Part shown: piece after piece, positions 8,404-18,408 of the stretch
How positions within the stretch are numbered: the first letter of the stretch is position 1
Layout: every line of letters begins with the position of its first letter
NCBI RefSeq assembly: GCF_014654205.1
Contig: NZ_BNAW01000048.1
Coordinates: 1-64,000 of the forward strand
Length of the DNA: 64,000 nt
DNA from: Amycolatopsis bullii
GTDB taxonomy: Bacteria > Actinomycetota > Actinomycetes > Mycobacteriales > Pseudonocardiaceae
Reading direction: 5' to 3'
The notes under the pieces: model-generated
The model's database searches: none
What the model saw: the letters and a program-made list of their open reading frames with translations, nothing else
What the model was told of the DNA's origin: nothing
Position numbers and translations under genes: made by a program

Positions 8404-9423
8404 TCACCGCCGGGAGCGGCGCCACCGCAGTGCGAGCAGCGTCCCGAGGACGCCGGTGACCACGCCGACCGTGGCGGGCACCGCGATCGGCGGGTCCACC
8501 ACGACCACCGGCTCCAGCACCACCGGCGCCGGCGGCTGGACCGGCTTCGGGGGCGCGTCGGAGCCGGTCGCCGTCCACGCCGTGACGTAGACGAGCAGCC
8601 GCGCCACCAGCGAGATGAAGAAGATGAGACCGATGATCGAGCCGAAGGCGATCCCGGTCGGCGAGTCGCCGATCAGCCTGAGGTAGAACCCGCCGGCCAG
8701 CTTGAGCACCTCGAACCCGACGGCCAGGGCGACGGCGCCGCGGACCGCGCTGCGCACCCCGACCTTCTGGCGCGGCAGCCGCGTGAGCACCCAGAGGAAC
8801 ACCAGCCAGTCCGCGGCCAGGGAGAGCGGCACCGAGGACGCCGAGACGAGCTGGTGCCCCCAGCTCGTGTCGTCGAGGCCGGCCAGCCGGAGCAGGTAGC
8901 TGCCGAGCGCGGTGCCGGAGATGGTGAGCGTGAACGACACGAGCAACGCCGCGGTCAGGCCGAGCAGGGCGAGCAGGTCGACCAGGATGAGCCGCAGCAG
9001 CGACTGGTCCGACCGGTTCTGCCCCCACAGCGCCGTCAGCGAGTCCCGCAGGGCGTTCATCCAGTTCCAGCCGGAGTAGAGGCCGATGGCCAGGCCGAGC
9101 ACGCCGACGCTGGTCCGCTGCTCGACGAAGCCGGTGAGCAGTTCCGTGGCCTTGTCGCCGAGCCCGCCGGGCAGCGTGGACACGATCGCGTGCACCAGCG
9201 TGTCGAGCAGGTGCGGCTGGGTGGCCAGCACGAACCCGGCGACCGACGAGGCGACCATCAGCAGCGGCACCAGCGACAGCAGGCTGAAGTAGGTGATCGA
9301 AGCGACGTAGTGGTAGCCGCCGGAGTCGATGTAGCGGTTGGTCGCGCGGGCGAGGTGGTCCAGCCACCGGTACCGGGCGCGCGCCCGGGCCCAGGGGCTC
9401 GGCGCCTTGGGGGAACTCTTCAC
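8404..9423 (-). CDS. YihY/BrkB-family integral membrane protein
   Basis: 339 aa with six hydrophobic segments and the family hallmark near the N-terminus (YHYVASITYFSLLSLVPLLM) where polar residues sit inside the first membrane helix. Once annotated as RNase BN, this family has no proven biochemical role; it is not an RNase. The tail ends in a basic RWRRSRR. It stands alone between the ltp operon and a transglutaminase-like gene, with no visible link to sterol genes. Confidence 0.9.
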   Translation of the reverse strand: MKSSPKAPSPWARARARYRWLDHLARATNRYIDSGGYHYVASITYFSLLSLVPLLMVASSVAGFVLATQPHLLDTLVHAIVSTLPGGLGDKATELLTGFVEQRTSVGVLGLAIGLYSGWNWMNALRDSLTALWGQNRSDQSLLRLILVDLLALLGLTAALLVSFTLTISGTALGSYLLRLAGLDDTSWGHQLVSASSVPLSLAADWLVFLWVLTRLPRQKVGVRSAVRGAVALAVGFEVLKLAGGFYLRLIGDSPTGIAFGSIIGLIFFISLVARLLVYVTAWTATGSDAPPKPVQPPAPVVLEPVVVVDPPIAVPATVGVVTGVLGTLLALRWRRSRR

Positions 9424-9472
9424 GAAGACTGTCTACCCAGCCGGGGCGCTCTTTGCGCAGGCAACACGCGGG

Positions 9473-10264
9473 TCACCCCAGAACGACCAATCCCGTGCCG
9501 TCGTCGACGGGCAGGGCGGCGTCCGTCGTGGCGAAGACGGTGCTGCCCAGGAAGTCGAGTTCGCCGCCGAGCGTGGCGAGGAACGCGGTGTCGGCGGCGT
9601 CGCGGCCGGTGGAGATCCGCAGCATGGTCTGGCGTGGCGCGAGCCGGGTGGCGTCGAAGACGTACCAGTGGCCCTCGACCGCGGCCTCGAAGACGGCGTG
9701 GAAGTCCATCGGCGCGAGCCCGGGCGCGTACACGCCGACGTACCGCGCGGGGATGTCGAGGAACCGGCACAGGGTGATGCAGACGTGCGCGAAGTCCCGG
9801 CAGACGCCTTCGCCGGCCAGGAGGGTGTCGACCGCGTCGTCGGTGGGACGGCTGGCACCGACCACATAGGACAGTCGATCGTGGACGTGCCGCACGATCG
9901 CTTCGATTTGCCTGCGCGGGTTCTTGAGCTCGACGAGCTCCGGCGGCACGAGCCCGGCGACGCGGTCGGACGGGCAGTACCGGCTCGGCCGGGTGAAGAC
10001 GGCGACGTCGGCGAGCGTGACGGGCTCGGGTTCCGCTTCGCCCAGGACGCGTTCGGCGTGGTAGGTCACGCGGTGTTCGCCGGCCGGGAGGTCGAACACT
10101 TCGGCCCGGGTGCCGTGCTCGAACTCGACGGGCCGGCTGTCCCCGTGCCAGGACACGCGGAGTTCTTCGGTGTCGGCGTGCGCCGCGGCGATCGAGATCG
10201 CCGCGGGCCCGGTTTCGGTGACGCGGATGGCGAACTCGACGTCCACGGTCGCTCGCGGGGCCAT
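9473..10264 (-). CDS. transglutaminase-like domain protein
   Basis: 263 aa. An N-terminal beta-rich domain (about 1-95) is followed by a transglutaminase-like core with the Cys-His-Asp triad visible: Cys155 in GEGVCRDFAHV, His189 in MDFHAVFE, Asp204 in WYVFDATRLAP. No signal peptide, so it is probably cytoplasmic. Such actinobacterial proteins may be proteases or amidases rather than true transglutaminases. It is divergent from the small dienelactone hydrolase-like gene, 35 nt away. Confidence 0.88.
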   Translation of the reverse strand: MAPRATVDVEFAIRVTETGPAAISIAAAHADTEELRVSWHGDSRPVEFEHGTRAEVFDLPAGEHRVTYHAERVLGEAEPEPVTLADVAVFTRPSRYCPSDRVAGLVPPELVELKNPRRQIEAIVRHVHDRLSYVVGASRPTDDAVDTLLAGEGVCRDFAHVCITLCRFLDIPARYVGVYAPGLAPMDFHAVFEAAVEGHWYVFDATRLAPRQTMLRISTGRDAADTAFLATLGGELDFLGSTVFATTDAALPVDDGTGLVVLG

Positions 10265-10299
10265 CGCCCCATGATGCCACCCCCTGGCAGAATCGCCGG

Positions 10300-10881
10300 G
10301 TGACCGACCTCGTGGTGTTCCACTCCGTCCTGGGACTGCGGCCCGTCGAACTCGGCTTCGCCGATCGGCTGCGAGCGGCGGGGTACCGAGTCACCACCCC
10401 CGACCTGTACGCCGGCCGGACGGTGTCGACCCTGGACGAAGGCTTCGCGCTGAAGGACGCCGTCGGCTGGGAGACCATCACCCGGCGAGCCCTCGCTGCC
10501 GTGCGCGACCTCCCGGCGGACACCGTGCTGGTGGGCGTGTCGATGGGGGCCGGTGTGGTCGAGACCGTGCTCCCGCACCGGCCCGGCACCACCGGCGTCC
10601 TGCTGCTGCACGCACTGGGGGCGCTCCCGGCCGGGGTCCGCGCGGGCCTGCCGGTGCAGGTCCACGTCGCCGACCCCGATCCGATCGCACCCCCGGCGCA
10701 GGTCGCGGCCTGGCGCGAGGCCACGGCGCGGTCGGGCGCCGACGCCCGGGTGTACACCTACCCGGGCGTCGGCCACTTCTACACCGACGCGGACGGCCCC
10801 GAATACGACGCCGCGGCGGCCGGACTCACCTGGCAACGCGTCGAGGAGTTCCTCAGCCGTAGTGCACCGGGTAGTGCTTGA
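10300..10881 (+). CDS. dienelactone hydrolase-family alpha/beta hydrolase
   Basis: 193 aa compact alpha/beta hydrolase. The nucleophile elbow is GVSMGAG with Ser81 (true dienelactone hydrolases use Cys), the acid is in VADPDPIAPP and the His in PGVGHFYTDAD. Substrate unknown. Start is GTG at 10300 with a weak ribosome site. Its 3' end overlaps the 3' end of cyp125 by 29 nt on the other strand. Confidence 0.85.
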   Translation: MTDLVVFHSVLGLRPVELGFADRLRAAGYRVTTPDLYAGRTVSTLDEGFALKDAVGWETITRRALAAVRDLPADTVLVGVSMGAGVVETVLPHRPGTTGVLLLHALGALPAGVRAGLPVQVHVADPDPIAPPAQVAAWREATARSGADARVYTYPGVGHFYTDADGPEYDAAAAGLTWQRVEEFLSRSAPGSA

Positions 10882-12079
10882 TGCCGTTGATCCAGCTCGA
10901 CCGCAGCCGCACCGGCGGCGCGGCTTCGGTGATGTTCGGCATCACGTCGGCGATGGCGTTGAAGATCAGGTCGATCTCCAGCCGGGCCAGGTTCGCGCCG
11001 ATGCAATAGTGCGACCCCGTCCCGCCGAATCCGACGTGCGGGTTGTCCTCGCGGAGGATGTCGAACTTCTCCGGGTCCTCGAAGACTTCGTGGTCGAAGT
11101 TGGCCGAGCTGTAGAACATGCCGACGCGGTCGCCCTTTTTGATCTGTGCGCCGCCGAGCTCGGTGTCGCGGGTGGCGGTGCGTTGGAACGCGACGATCGG
11201 GGTGGCCCAGCGGACGATCTCGTCCGGCGCGGTCTTGGGCCGCTGTTCCTTGAACAGCGCCCATTCGTCCGGGTGGTCCAGGAACGCCTTCATGCCGTGG
11301 GTGATGGCGTTGCGCGTCGTCTCGTTGCCGGCGACGGCGAGCAGGATGACGAAGAACCCGAACTCGTCGGAGCCGAGCGACTCGCCGTCGACGTCGGCCT
11401 GGATGAGCTTGGTGGCGATGTCGTCCATCGGGCACTTGCGCCGGTCCTCGGCCATGTTCCAGGCGTACCCGACGAGCTGGGCGGACGCCTCCAGCGGCGC
11501 GACCTCGTACTCGGGGTCGTCGTAGGCGACCATCTGGTTGGACCAGTCGAAGATCTTGAGCCGGTCGTCCTGCGGGATGCCGATGAGCTCGGCGATCGCC
11601 TGCAGCGGCAGTTCGCAGGCGACGTCGGTGACGAAGTCGCCGGACCCCTTCTTCCGCGCCTCGTGCACGATCCGCTCGGCGCGGTCGCGCAGCGTGTCCT
11701 CCAGCTTGGCGATGGACCGCGGGGTGAAGCCCTTCGACACGATCCGCCGCAGCTTCGTGTGCTGCGGGGCGTCCATGTTGAGCAGCACCAGGCGGTTCGC
11801 CTCGAGGTTGTCCTCGGTCATGTTCTCGTCGAAGCGGATGATGGCGGTCTTTTCCCGGGACGAATACAGCGTGCTGTCGCGGGAGACCTCCTTGACGTCC
11901 GCGTGGCGCGAGACGACCCAGTAGCCGTCGTCGCGGTAGCCGGCGGTGTTGTGCTTCTGGGGGTTCCACCACACCGGGGCGGTCCGCCGCAGTTCGGCGA
12001 ACTCGGCGACGGGAAGTCGCTCTGCCAAGAGATCGGGATCGGTGAAGTCGAACCCGGCGGGGATGAGCGGAGCGGCCAC
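10853..12079 (-). CDS. cyp125: steroid C26/C27-monooxygenase, cytochrome P450 CYP125
   Basis: 408 aa from the GTG at 12079. P450 landmarks: I-helix AGNETTR, ExxR region in DEIVRWATP and following, heme loop GFGGTGSHYCIGANLAR with Cys359. The start PAGFDFTDPDLLAERLPVAEFAELR and the whole body closely follow M. tuberculosis CYP125A1, which oxidises the terminal methyl of cholesterol/cholest-4-en-3-one to the acid. A longer frame reaches ATG 12130, but that runs through a perfect KstR operator; GTG 12079 has GGGAGG 4 nt upstream, so it is preferred. Divergent from fadA5 as in Rv3545c/Rv3546. Confidence 0.93.
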   Translation of the reverse strand: MAAPLIPAGFDFTDPDLLAERLPVAEFAELRRTAPVWWNPQKHNTAGYRDDGYWVVSRHADVKEVSRDSTLYSSREKTAIIRFDENMTEDNLEANRLVLLNMDAPQHTKLRRIVSKGFTPRSIAKLEDTLRDRAERIVHEARKKGSGDFVTDVACELPLQAIAELIGIPQDDRLKIFDWSNQMVAYDDPEYEVAPLEASAQLVGYAWNMAEDRRKCPMDDIATKLIQADVDGESLGSDEFGFFVILLAVAGNETTRNAITHGMKAFLDHPDEWALFKEQRPKTAPDEIVRWATPIVAFQRTATRDTELGGAQIKKGDRVGMFYSSANFDHEVFEDPEKFDILREDNPHVGFGGTGSHYCIGANLARLEIDLIFNAIADVMPNITEAAPPVRLRSSWINGIKHYPVHYG

Positions 12080-12100
12080 GTTGCCTCCCACGGTTCGGCT

Positions 12101-12114
12101 TGGAACACGTTCTA
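12101..12114. promoter_or_regulatory. KstR operator, cyp125 side
   Basis: TGGAACACGTTCTA fits TnnAACnnGTTnnA at every fixed base, 22 nt upstream of the preferred cyp125 start. Confidence 0.85.
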
Positions 12115-12253
12115 AGTTGGATTGAAGCATACGGTGTTAACCAAGGGAAGACCGTAAGTGAAACCCGTTTACTTAACCGATGATGCCAGGTGAGCGTGCG
12201 CTCACCCCAGGAAGATCAAGAAGTGGTGGAGCCTGCGCAGACTTGCACAAAAT

Positions 12254-12267
12254 AATAACCTGTTCTA
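12254..12267. promoter_or_regulatory. KstR operator, fadA5 side
   Basis: AATAACCTGTTCTA has the AACnnGTT core and final A; only the first T is changed. It lies 44 nt upstream of the fadA5 ATG. The cyp125/fadA5 gap thus carries one box per promoter, about 150 bp apart. Confidence 0.75.
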
Positions 12268-12310
12268 GTTTCTGAGTCAGTGAACAGTATTTCCCGACGA
12301 AAGGGACGAC

Positions 12311-13468
<1,158 letters not shown>

Positions 13469-13522
13469 CCGGGGATCGACCACCACGCCGTCGGGTCAAC
13501 GGGTTGTGCTTCACTTCGAGGC

Positions 13523-14320
13523 ATGATCTCGGAAAGCCGTTGCCCGGTGGAGGACGGCGAGCTCCTCGTCCGCCGCGGCGGTGAGGGCCCGGCACTGCTG
13601 CTGATCTCGGGCGGCACCGGATCGGGCGACGCCTACCGCGCGCTGGCGAAGCAGCTGTACGCGGACTACACCGTGATCACCTACGACCGCCGTGGCCACT
13701 TCGGCAGCACGGACACCACCACCGGCCCGGTCCCGGTTGCCCTGCAGGCGGACGACGCACTGGCGGTCCTCGACCACGCGGCCGACGGCCCGGCGCAGGT
13801 GTTCGGCTCGAGCGCGGGCGCGCTGATCGGCCTCGACCTCGTCGCCCGGTACCCGGACCGCGTCACGACGCTGGTCGCGCACGAACCCCCGGCGGTCCAC
13901 CTGATGCCGGACGCGGGCGGCTGGCTCGAAGCGGCGGCCGAACAGGTCCGGCTGGCCCGTTCGGGTGAGCTGATGACCGCGGTGACGCGCTTCGCGGACG
14001 CGATCGCCGGCGCGGCGCTGCCGGACCTGCCGAACCTCCGCCTCCCCCACGAAGCCGACTGGCTCCGGCTGTTCGACCGCGAGCTGACGGAGTTCTTCGA
14101 CTACCTGCCCGACCTGCGGGCGCTGCGGAAGGCGAGCACGGAGATCTTCCCGGTGGCGGGCGAGGGCAGCCGGGGCCGCTACCACTACCAGCCGGCGAAG
14201 ATCCTGGCGCTGGAGCTGGGGTTGCCGTTCACGGAGCTGCCGGGGGCGCACCTGGCACCGCAGCGGAACCCGGCGAAGTTCGCGGCGGCGCTGAAGGACC
14301 TGCTGAACCCGGAGTCCTGA
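13523..14320 (+). CDS. alpha/beta hydrolase
   Basis: 265 aa. Oxyanion region LLLISGGTGSG, nucleophile elbow GSSAG with Ser97, C-terminal His in LPGAHLAPQRNP. No signal peptide. Similar proteins are annotated as general alpha/beta hydrolases; no substrate can be given. It lies 54 nt after fadA5 on the same strand and could be carried on the fadA5 transcript, but no KstR box of its own was seen. Confidence 0.85.
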   Translation: MISESRCPVEDGELLVRRGGEGPALLLISGGTGSGDAYRALAKQLYADYTVITYDRRGHFGSTDTTTGPVPVALQADDALAVLDHAADGPAQVFGSSAGALIGLDLVARYPDRVTTLVAHEPPAVHLMPDAGGWLEAAAEQVRLARSGELMTAVTRFADAIAGAALPDLPNLRLPHEADWLRLFDRELTEFFDYLPDLRALRKASTEIFPVAGEGSRGRYHYQPAKILALELGLPFTELPGAHLAPQRNPAKFAAALKDLLNPES

Positions 14321-14337
14321 CGCACGACAGGCGTCAG
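14317..14337. terminator. small hairpin spanning two convergent stop codons
   Basis: A 7-bp stem (14317-14323 with 14331-14337) includes the stop codons of both convergent genes. Short, so only a weak terminator candidate. Confidence 0.35.
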
Positions 14338-15536
14338 ACGACCCGGATGCCGTCCTTCCAGACCTCCCGGACGTTCGACGCCAGCGCCGGGAAGTCGTAC
14401 GGATCCCCCGCCACCACCACGACGTCCGCGCGCAGGCCCGGCTCCAGCCGGCCGAGCTCGCCGTCCAGGCCCATCAGGCGGGCCGCCGAGGAGGTCGTCG
14501 CCTCCAGGACGTCTCCCGGTGTCATCCCGCACGCCGCCATCAGGGCCAGTTCCTCGAGGTTCGTCCCGTGCGGCCCGACTCCGCTGTCCGTGCCCATCGC
14601 GATCCGGACCCCCGCCGCATACGCGCGGCGGACGGAATCCCGGTGCGCCTCCACCACTTCGCGCGCCTTCGCCACCACCGCCGCCGGGAGGTCGACGCCC
14701 GCGTCGGCCGCGCGGACCACGTTGACCGGGGCGATCAGGGTCGGGACCAGCCAGGTTCCGTGACCGAGCATCAGCTCGATCGCTTCGTCATCCAGGTAGA
14801 TGCCGTGCTCGATCGACCGCGCGCCGGCGCGGACCGCGTTCTTGATGCCCGCCGCGCCCTGGGCGTGCGCCATCACCGGGCGGCCCTGCATCGCCGCCTC
14901 CGTCACCAGGACGTCCAGTTCCTCCGGGGTGAACTGGGAGTGCCGCGGGTCGTCGCGCGGGGACAGCACGCCGCCGGTCGTGCACACCTTGAGCACGTCG
15001 GCGCCCGCGCGCAGCAGCGTCCGGGCCACCCGGCGCATCTCGTCGGGGCCGTCGACCGTGGTCTCCGGACGGCCCGGGTGCGGCACCATCAGCGGGACGC
15101 ACAACCCGGACGGGTGCCAGGCGTCGCCGTGGCCGCCGGTGGGACTGATCAGGCCGATGGAGATCTGCAGCCGCGGGCCCGGGATCAGGCCGTCGTCCAC
15201 CGCCTGCTTGATGCCGAGATCCGCGCCCGCCGCGTCGCGGACCGTCGTGATGCCCAGGCCCAGCGTGGCCCACAGGTTCCGCGCGGCCTCGTAGAACTGG
15301 TAGGAGAACGGCTTCTGCACCCGGGACAGCAGCCCGATGTCCGAGACCGTGACGTGCACGTGGCAGTCGAAGAGCCCCGGCAGCAGCACCGTGCCGGTGC
15401 AGTCGACACCCTCGTCGCCGTCGAGGCCGGTCCCGACGTCGACGATCCGGCCGTGCTCGACGACGACGTCGGCCGGCGCCGGGTCCGCGCCGGTGCCGTC
15501 GAAGACCGAGCCGCCGGTGAACACCGTGCGCGTCAC
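14334..15536 (-). CDS. metal-dependent amidohydrolase (prolidase/imidazolonepropionase-like)
   Basis: 400 aa. The metal site is visible: DCHVH (His59, His61), later AHAQG and IEHGIYLD histidines, and the Asp in MGTDSGVGPHG. This is the subtype often annotated Xaa-Pro dipeptidase or imidazolonepropionase-like, acting on cyclic or N-acylated amides and dipeptides. The GTG start at 15536 overlaps the stop codon of the symporter gene by 4 nt (GTGA), fixing the start and showing translational coupling. With the symporter and the M20 hydrolase it likely forms an uptake-and-hydrolysis operon. Confidence 0.88.
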   Translation of the reverse strand: MTRTVFTGGSVFDGTGADPAPADVVVEHGRIVDVGTGLDGDEGVDCTGTVLLPGLFDCHVHVTVSDIGLLSRVQKPFSYQFYEAARNLWATLGLGITTVRDAAGADLGIKQAVDDGLIPGPRLQISIGLISPTGGHGDAWHPSGLCVPLMVPHPGRPETTVDGPDEMRRVARTLLRAGADVLKVCTTGGVLSPRDDPRHSQFTPEELDVLVTEAAMQGRPVMAHAQGAAGIKNAVRAGARSIEHGIYLDDEAIELMLGHGTWLVPTLIAPVNVVRAADAGVDLPAAVVAKAREVVEAHRDSVRRAYAAGVRIAMGTDSGVGPHGTNLEELALMAACGMTPGDVLEATTSSAARLMGLDGELGRLEPGLRADVVVVAGDPYDFPALASNVREVWKDGIRVV

Positions 15537-16948
15537 GCCGCCTCCACGAGAGCCGTCCGGCGCGGCGCCACCACCGCGGCCAGTGCGAGCACGACGACGT
15601 TGACGCCGAGCCCGACCAGGCCGACGTTGACCGTGCCCGCCAGCTGAGTGTCCACAAAGGTCAGCCAGATCACCACGAGCTCGCCGGCGACCAGCCCGGC
15701 CAGCACCGGGCCCTTGCCGACCGGCACCCGCCGCAGGAACCCCAGCAGGTTGGCCGGGGCCAGCTGGACCGACCCCGAATAGGTCAGCAGCAGCAGGTTG
15801 GCCAGCAGGTCCGGCCGGAAGATCCCGAGCACGAGGGCCAGCGTACACGCGAGGACAACCGTGCCGTGGTTGATCCAGAACTGCCGCCGTCCGCTGCGGA
15901 CGCGGACGATGTTCCGCGCCACCAGCGACGAAATGCCGATCAGGATCCCGGCCGCCGGGACCATCGCGGTGGCGGTCGCGGCGACCACGACGATCCCGGT
16001 CACCCACCCGGGCAAGGCGTCCTTCGACAGCGTCAGTAATACGCCGTTCGGGTCACTCCCCTTGGGCACCACCAGGATCGCCGCGAAGCCGATCACCATC
16101 GGCAGCAGCAGGCTCAGCTCGTACACCGGCATCCAGGCGTAGTTGCGGCGCAGCACCTTCGGGTCGCGCGCCGACATCAGCGCCGGCCACGAGTGCGGCA
16201 GCGTCATCAGCCCGACGCCGATCGCGCTGACCAGCATGCTCGTCACGAACCAGACGTGATCGTTCGCTCCACTGTGGACGACGAGCTTCTCGGGGTGCAG
16301 CTGTTCGATCCGGTGGAACACCGCCGGGATGCCGCCGGCGAAGTGCGTCGGCACCGCGATGATCAGCACCACCAGCGCGACCAGCATGATGCCGTCCTTG
16401 AAGTACGACGTCGCCGCGACGCCGCGCAACCCGGCCCACAGCACGAACGCGACCACCAGCACGCTGCCGGTCACCATGCTCAGCGTCCCGGACGCGGTGT
16501 CGCCGGTGACCAGCCGGACGATCAGCCCGAGCCCGGTGATCTGCAGCTGCAGGTAGGGCAGCACGAACACGACGCCGAGCACCGCGGACAGCGTCCCGAG
16601 CGCCCGGCTGCGGTAGCGGTCCTCGAGGAAGTCGCCCTGGGTGAGGTAGCCGCGCTCCTTCCCCATCGTCCACAGGCGTTTCGCGAGGAAGAACAGCACG
16701 ACGTAGGCGATCGGGACGTACGGCAGCGCGTACATCGCGGCGACGCCGCCGGAGAACGCCAAGCCGGCCATGCCGAGGAAGGTGAAGGTGGTGAACACCT
16801 CCCCGGCCTGCAGGAACCACATCGTCACGGCGCCGAAGCGGCGGCCGCCGACGGTCCACTCGGCGAGGTCCGCGACGGGCTTGCGCCGCCCGATGAACCC
16901 GAGGACGCCGATCAGCACGATGCCGGCGAGGGTGAAGGCGAGGATCAT
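15533..16948 (-). CDS. sodium:solute symporter family transporter
   Basis: 471 aa with about 13 hydrophobic segments; FLQAGEVFTTFTFLGMAGLAFSGG and the GLIVRLVTG region fit the SSS family (sodium/pantothenate, proline, carboxylate type). Starts with ATG at 16948, overlapping the stop of the small DUF3311 gene by 4 nt. SSS plus DUF3311 is a recurring actinobacterial pair. Substrate unknown; the two flanking amidohydrolases suggest an amide, dipeptide or N-acyl amino acid. Confidence 0.9.
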   Translation of the reverse strand: MILAFTLAGIVLIGVLGFIGRRKPVADLAEWTVGGRRFGAVTMWFLQAGEVFTTFTFLGMAGLAFSGGVAAMYALPYVPIAYVVLFFLAKRLWTMGKERGYLTQGDFLEDRYRSRALGTLSAVLGVVFVLPYLQLQITGLGLIVRLVTGDTASGTLSMVTGSVLVVAFVLWAGLRGVAATSYFKDGIMLVALVVLIIAVPTHFAGGIPAVFHRIEQLHPEKLVVHSGANDHVWFVTSMLVSAIGVGLMTLPHSWPALMSARDPKVLRRNYAWMPVYELSLLLPMVIGFAAILVVPKGSDPNGVLLTLSKDALPGWVTGIVVVAATATAMVPAAGILIGISSLVARNIVRVRSGRRQFWINHGTVVLACTLALVLGIFRPDLLANLLLLTYSGSVQLAPANLLGFLRRVPVGKGPVLAGLVAGELVVIWLTFVDTQLAGTVNVGLVGLGVNVVVLALAAVVAPRRTALVEAA

Positions 16949-17142
16949 CCGTCGTCCTCCCCCGCGCGCATGAGGTGTTCGGACAGCAGCAGCGCCGGGG
17001 TGAACATGAGGCACCAGAACGCGCCCCACACGATCATCCGCGGCAGGCCGAGCCACAGCCCGGTGGTGTTGACGAACGGCAGGAACGGCATCAGGACCAG
17101 CGCGACGACGGGCAGCAGCGGGGGCCAGTGGTAGCTGCGCAC
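16945..17142 (-). CDS. DUF3311 small membrane protein
   Basis: 65 aa with two membrane segments (LLPVVALVLMPFLPFV and IVWGAFWCLMFTPALLL). Small DUF3311 proteins are found directly before SSS symporters and probably act as an accessory subunit. GTG start at 17142, 4 nt after the M20 gene stop; its own stop overlaps the symporter start. The function of DUF3311 is not known. Confidence 0.85.
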   Translation of the reverse strand: MRSYHWPPLLPVVALVLMPFLPFVNTTGLWLGLPRMIVWGAFWCLMFTPALLLSEHLMRAGEDDG

Positions 17143-17146
17143 GGAC

Positions 17147-18340
17147 TCACCGGGCCAGGAGCGCGAGCCGGCGGACGGCGAGCTCGGCCAGCAGCGCGGC
17201 GCCGTCGCCGAGCACGCTGTCGTCGAAGCGGGCGCGGGGCGAATGGTTGTCCGGGGCGGTCGCCGGGTCCGTCGGGCACGCGCCGAGGAAGAGGTACGCG
17301 CCCGGAACCCGTTCCAGGACGCGGGAAAAGTCCTCCGAACCGGTGATCGGATCGGCCATCTCGGTGAAGCGTTCCTCGCCGAAGACGTCGCGGATCGTGT
17401 CGGCCACGAAGTCGTAGGCACCGGCGTCGTTGATCGTCGCGGGGTATTCGGGTTCGTAGGTGACGTCGATGTCGAGGCCGTGCGCCTGGGCGATGCCGCG
17501 GCAGACCTGCACCGCGCGCTCGCCGACCCGGGCCGCGACCTCCGGGGAGAACGACCGCAGCGTGGCCTCGAAGACGGCGTCGTCCGGGATGATGTTGCGC
17601 CGGGTGCCGGCGTGGAACGAGCCGACGGTGATGACGACCGGGTCGAAGACGTCGAAGGTGCGCGTGACCATCGTCTGCAGGGCGGTCACCATCTCGCAGG
17701 CCGCCGGGATGGGGTCGCGGGCGTCGTGCGGGGAGGAGCCGTGGCCGCCGTCGCCCATCACCCGGACTTCGAGCGCGCCCGAGGCCGCCATCAGCGTGCC
17801 CGGCCGGGCGGTGAACTGGCCCTTGGCGTAGCTGGCGGCCGAAACGTGCAGGCCGTAGGCGGCGTCGACGGGCCTGCCGGAGGCGGTCAGCACGCCTTCG
17901 TCGATCATGCGGCCGGCGCCGTCCCAGCCTTCTTCGCCGGGCTGGAACATGAAGACGACGTCGCCGGGGAGGTCGTCTTTCCGGGCGGCGAGCAGCCGGG
18001 CCGCGCCGACCAGGCCCGCGGTGTGCAGGTCGTGGCCGCAGGCGTGCATGGCGCCGTCGAGGGTCGAGGTGAACTCCTCGCCGCTGGCCTCGGTGACCGG
18101 CAGCGCGTCCATGTCGCCGCGGAGCAGGACGGTGCCGCCGTTGCCGCCACCGCGGAGGACGGCGGTGATCGACGACAGGTTCTTGCCGAGGGTGATTTCG
18201 AGGGGCAGGCCGTCCAGGGCGGCGAGGACCCGTTCCTGGGTGCGCGGCAGGTGCAGGCCGATCTCGGGGATGCGGTGCAGGTCGCGGCGGAGGGTGACCA
18301 GGTCGTCGAGCAGGGCGGCGGCATCGGAACGCAGGGTCAT
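17147..18340 (-). CDS. M20-family amidohydrolase (hippurate hydrolase-like)
   Basis: 397 aa zinc amidohydrolase. Metal-site motifs: GDMDALPVTE, HACGHDLHTAG, EEGWDGAGRM and TGSEDFSRV. The family cleaves N-acyl amino acids, hippurate and similar amides. The ATG at 18340 is the first good start; it is the first gene of a four-gene operon with DUF3311, SSS symporter and a second amidohydrolase, and is divergent from the Lrp-type regulator. Confidence 0.92.
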   Translation of the reverse strand: MTLRSDAAALLDDLVTLRRDLHRIPEIGLHLPRTQERVLAALDGLPLEITLGKNLSSITAVLRGGGNGGTVLLRGDMDALPVTEASGEEFTSTLDGAMHACGHDLHTAGLVGAARLLAARKDDLPGDVVFMFQPGEEGWDGAGRMIDEGVLTASGRPVDAAYGLHVSAASYAKGQFTARPGTLMAASGALEVRVMGDGGHGSSPHDARDPIPAACEMVTALQTMVTRTFDVFDPVVITVGSFHAGTRRNIIPDDAVFEATLRSFSPEVAARVGERAVQVCRGIAQAHGLDIDVTYEPEYPATINDAGAYDFVADTIRDVFGEERFTEMADPITGSEDFSRVLERVPGAYLFLGACPTDPATAPDNHSPRARFDDSVLGDGAALLAELAVRRLALLAR

Positions 18341-18408
18341 CCGCCGATCATGCGAGAGTCGAGCACAATGGCCGGAGAAAATCGACGAAACCACCGATCC
18401 GAGGGCTG

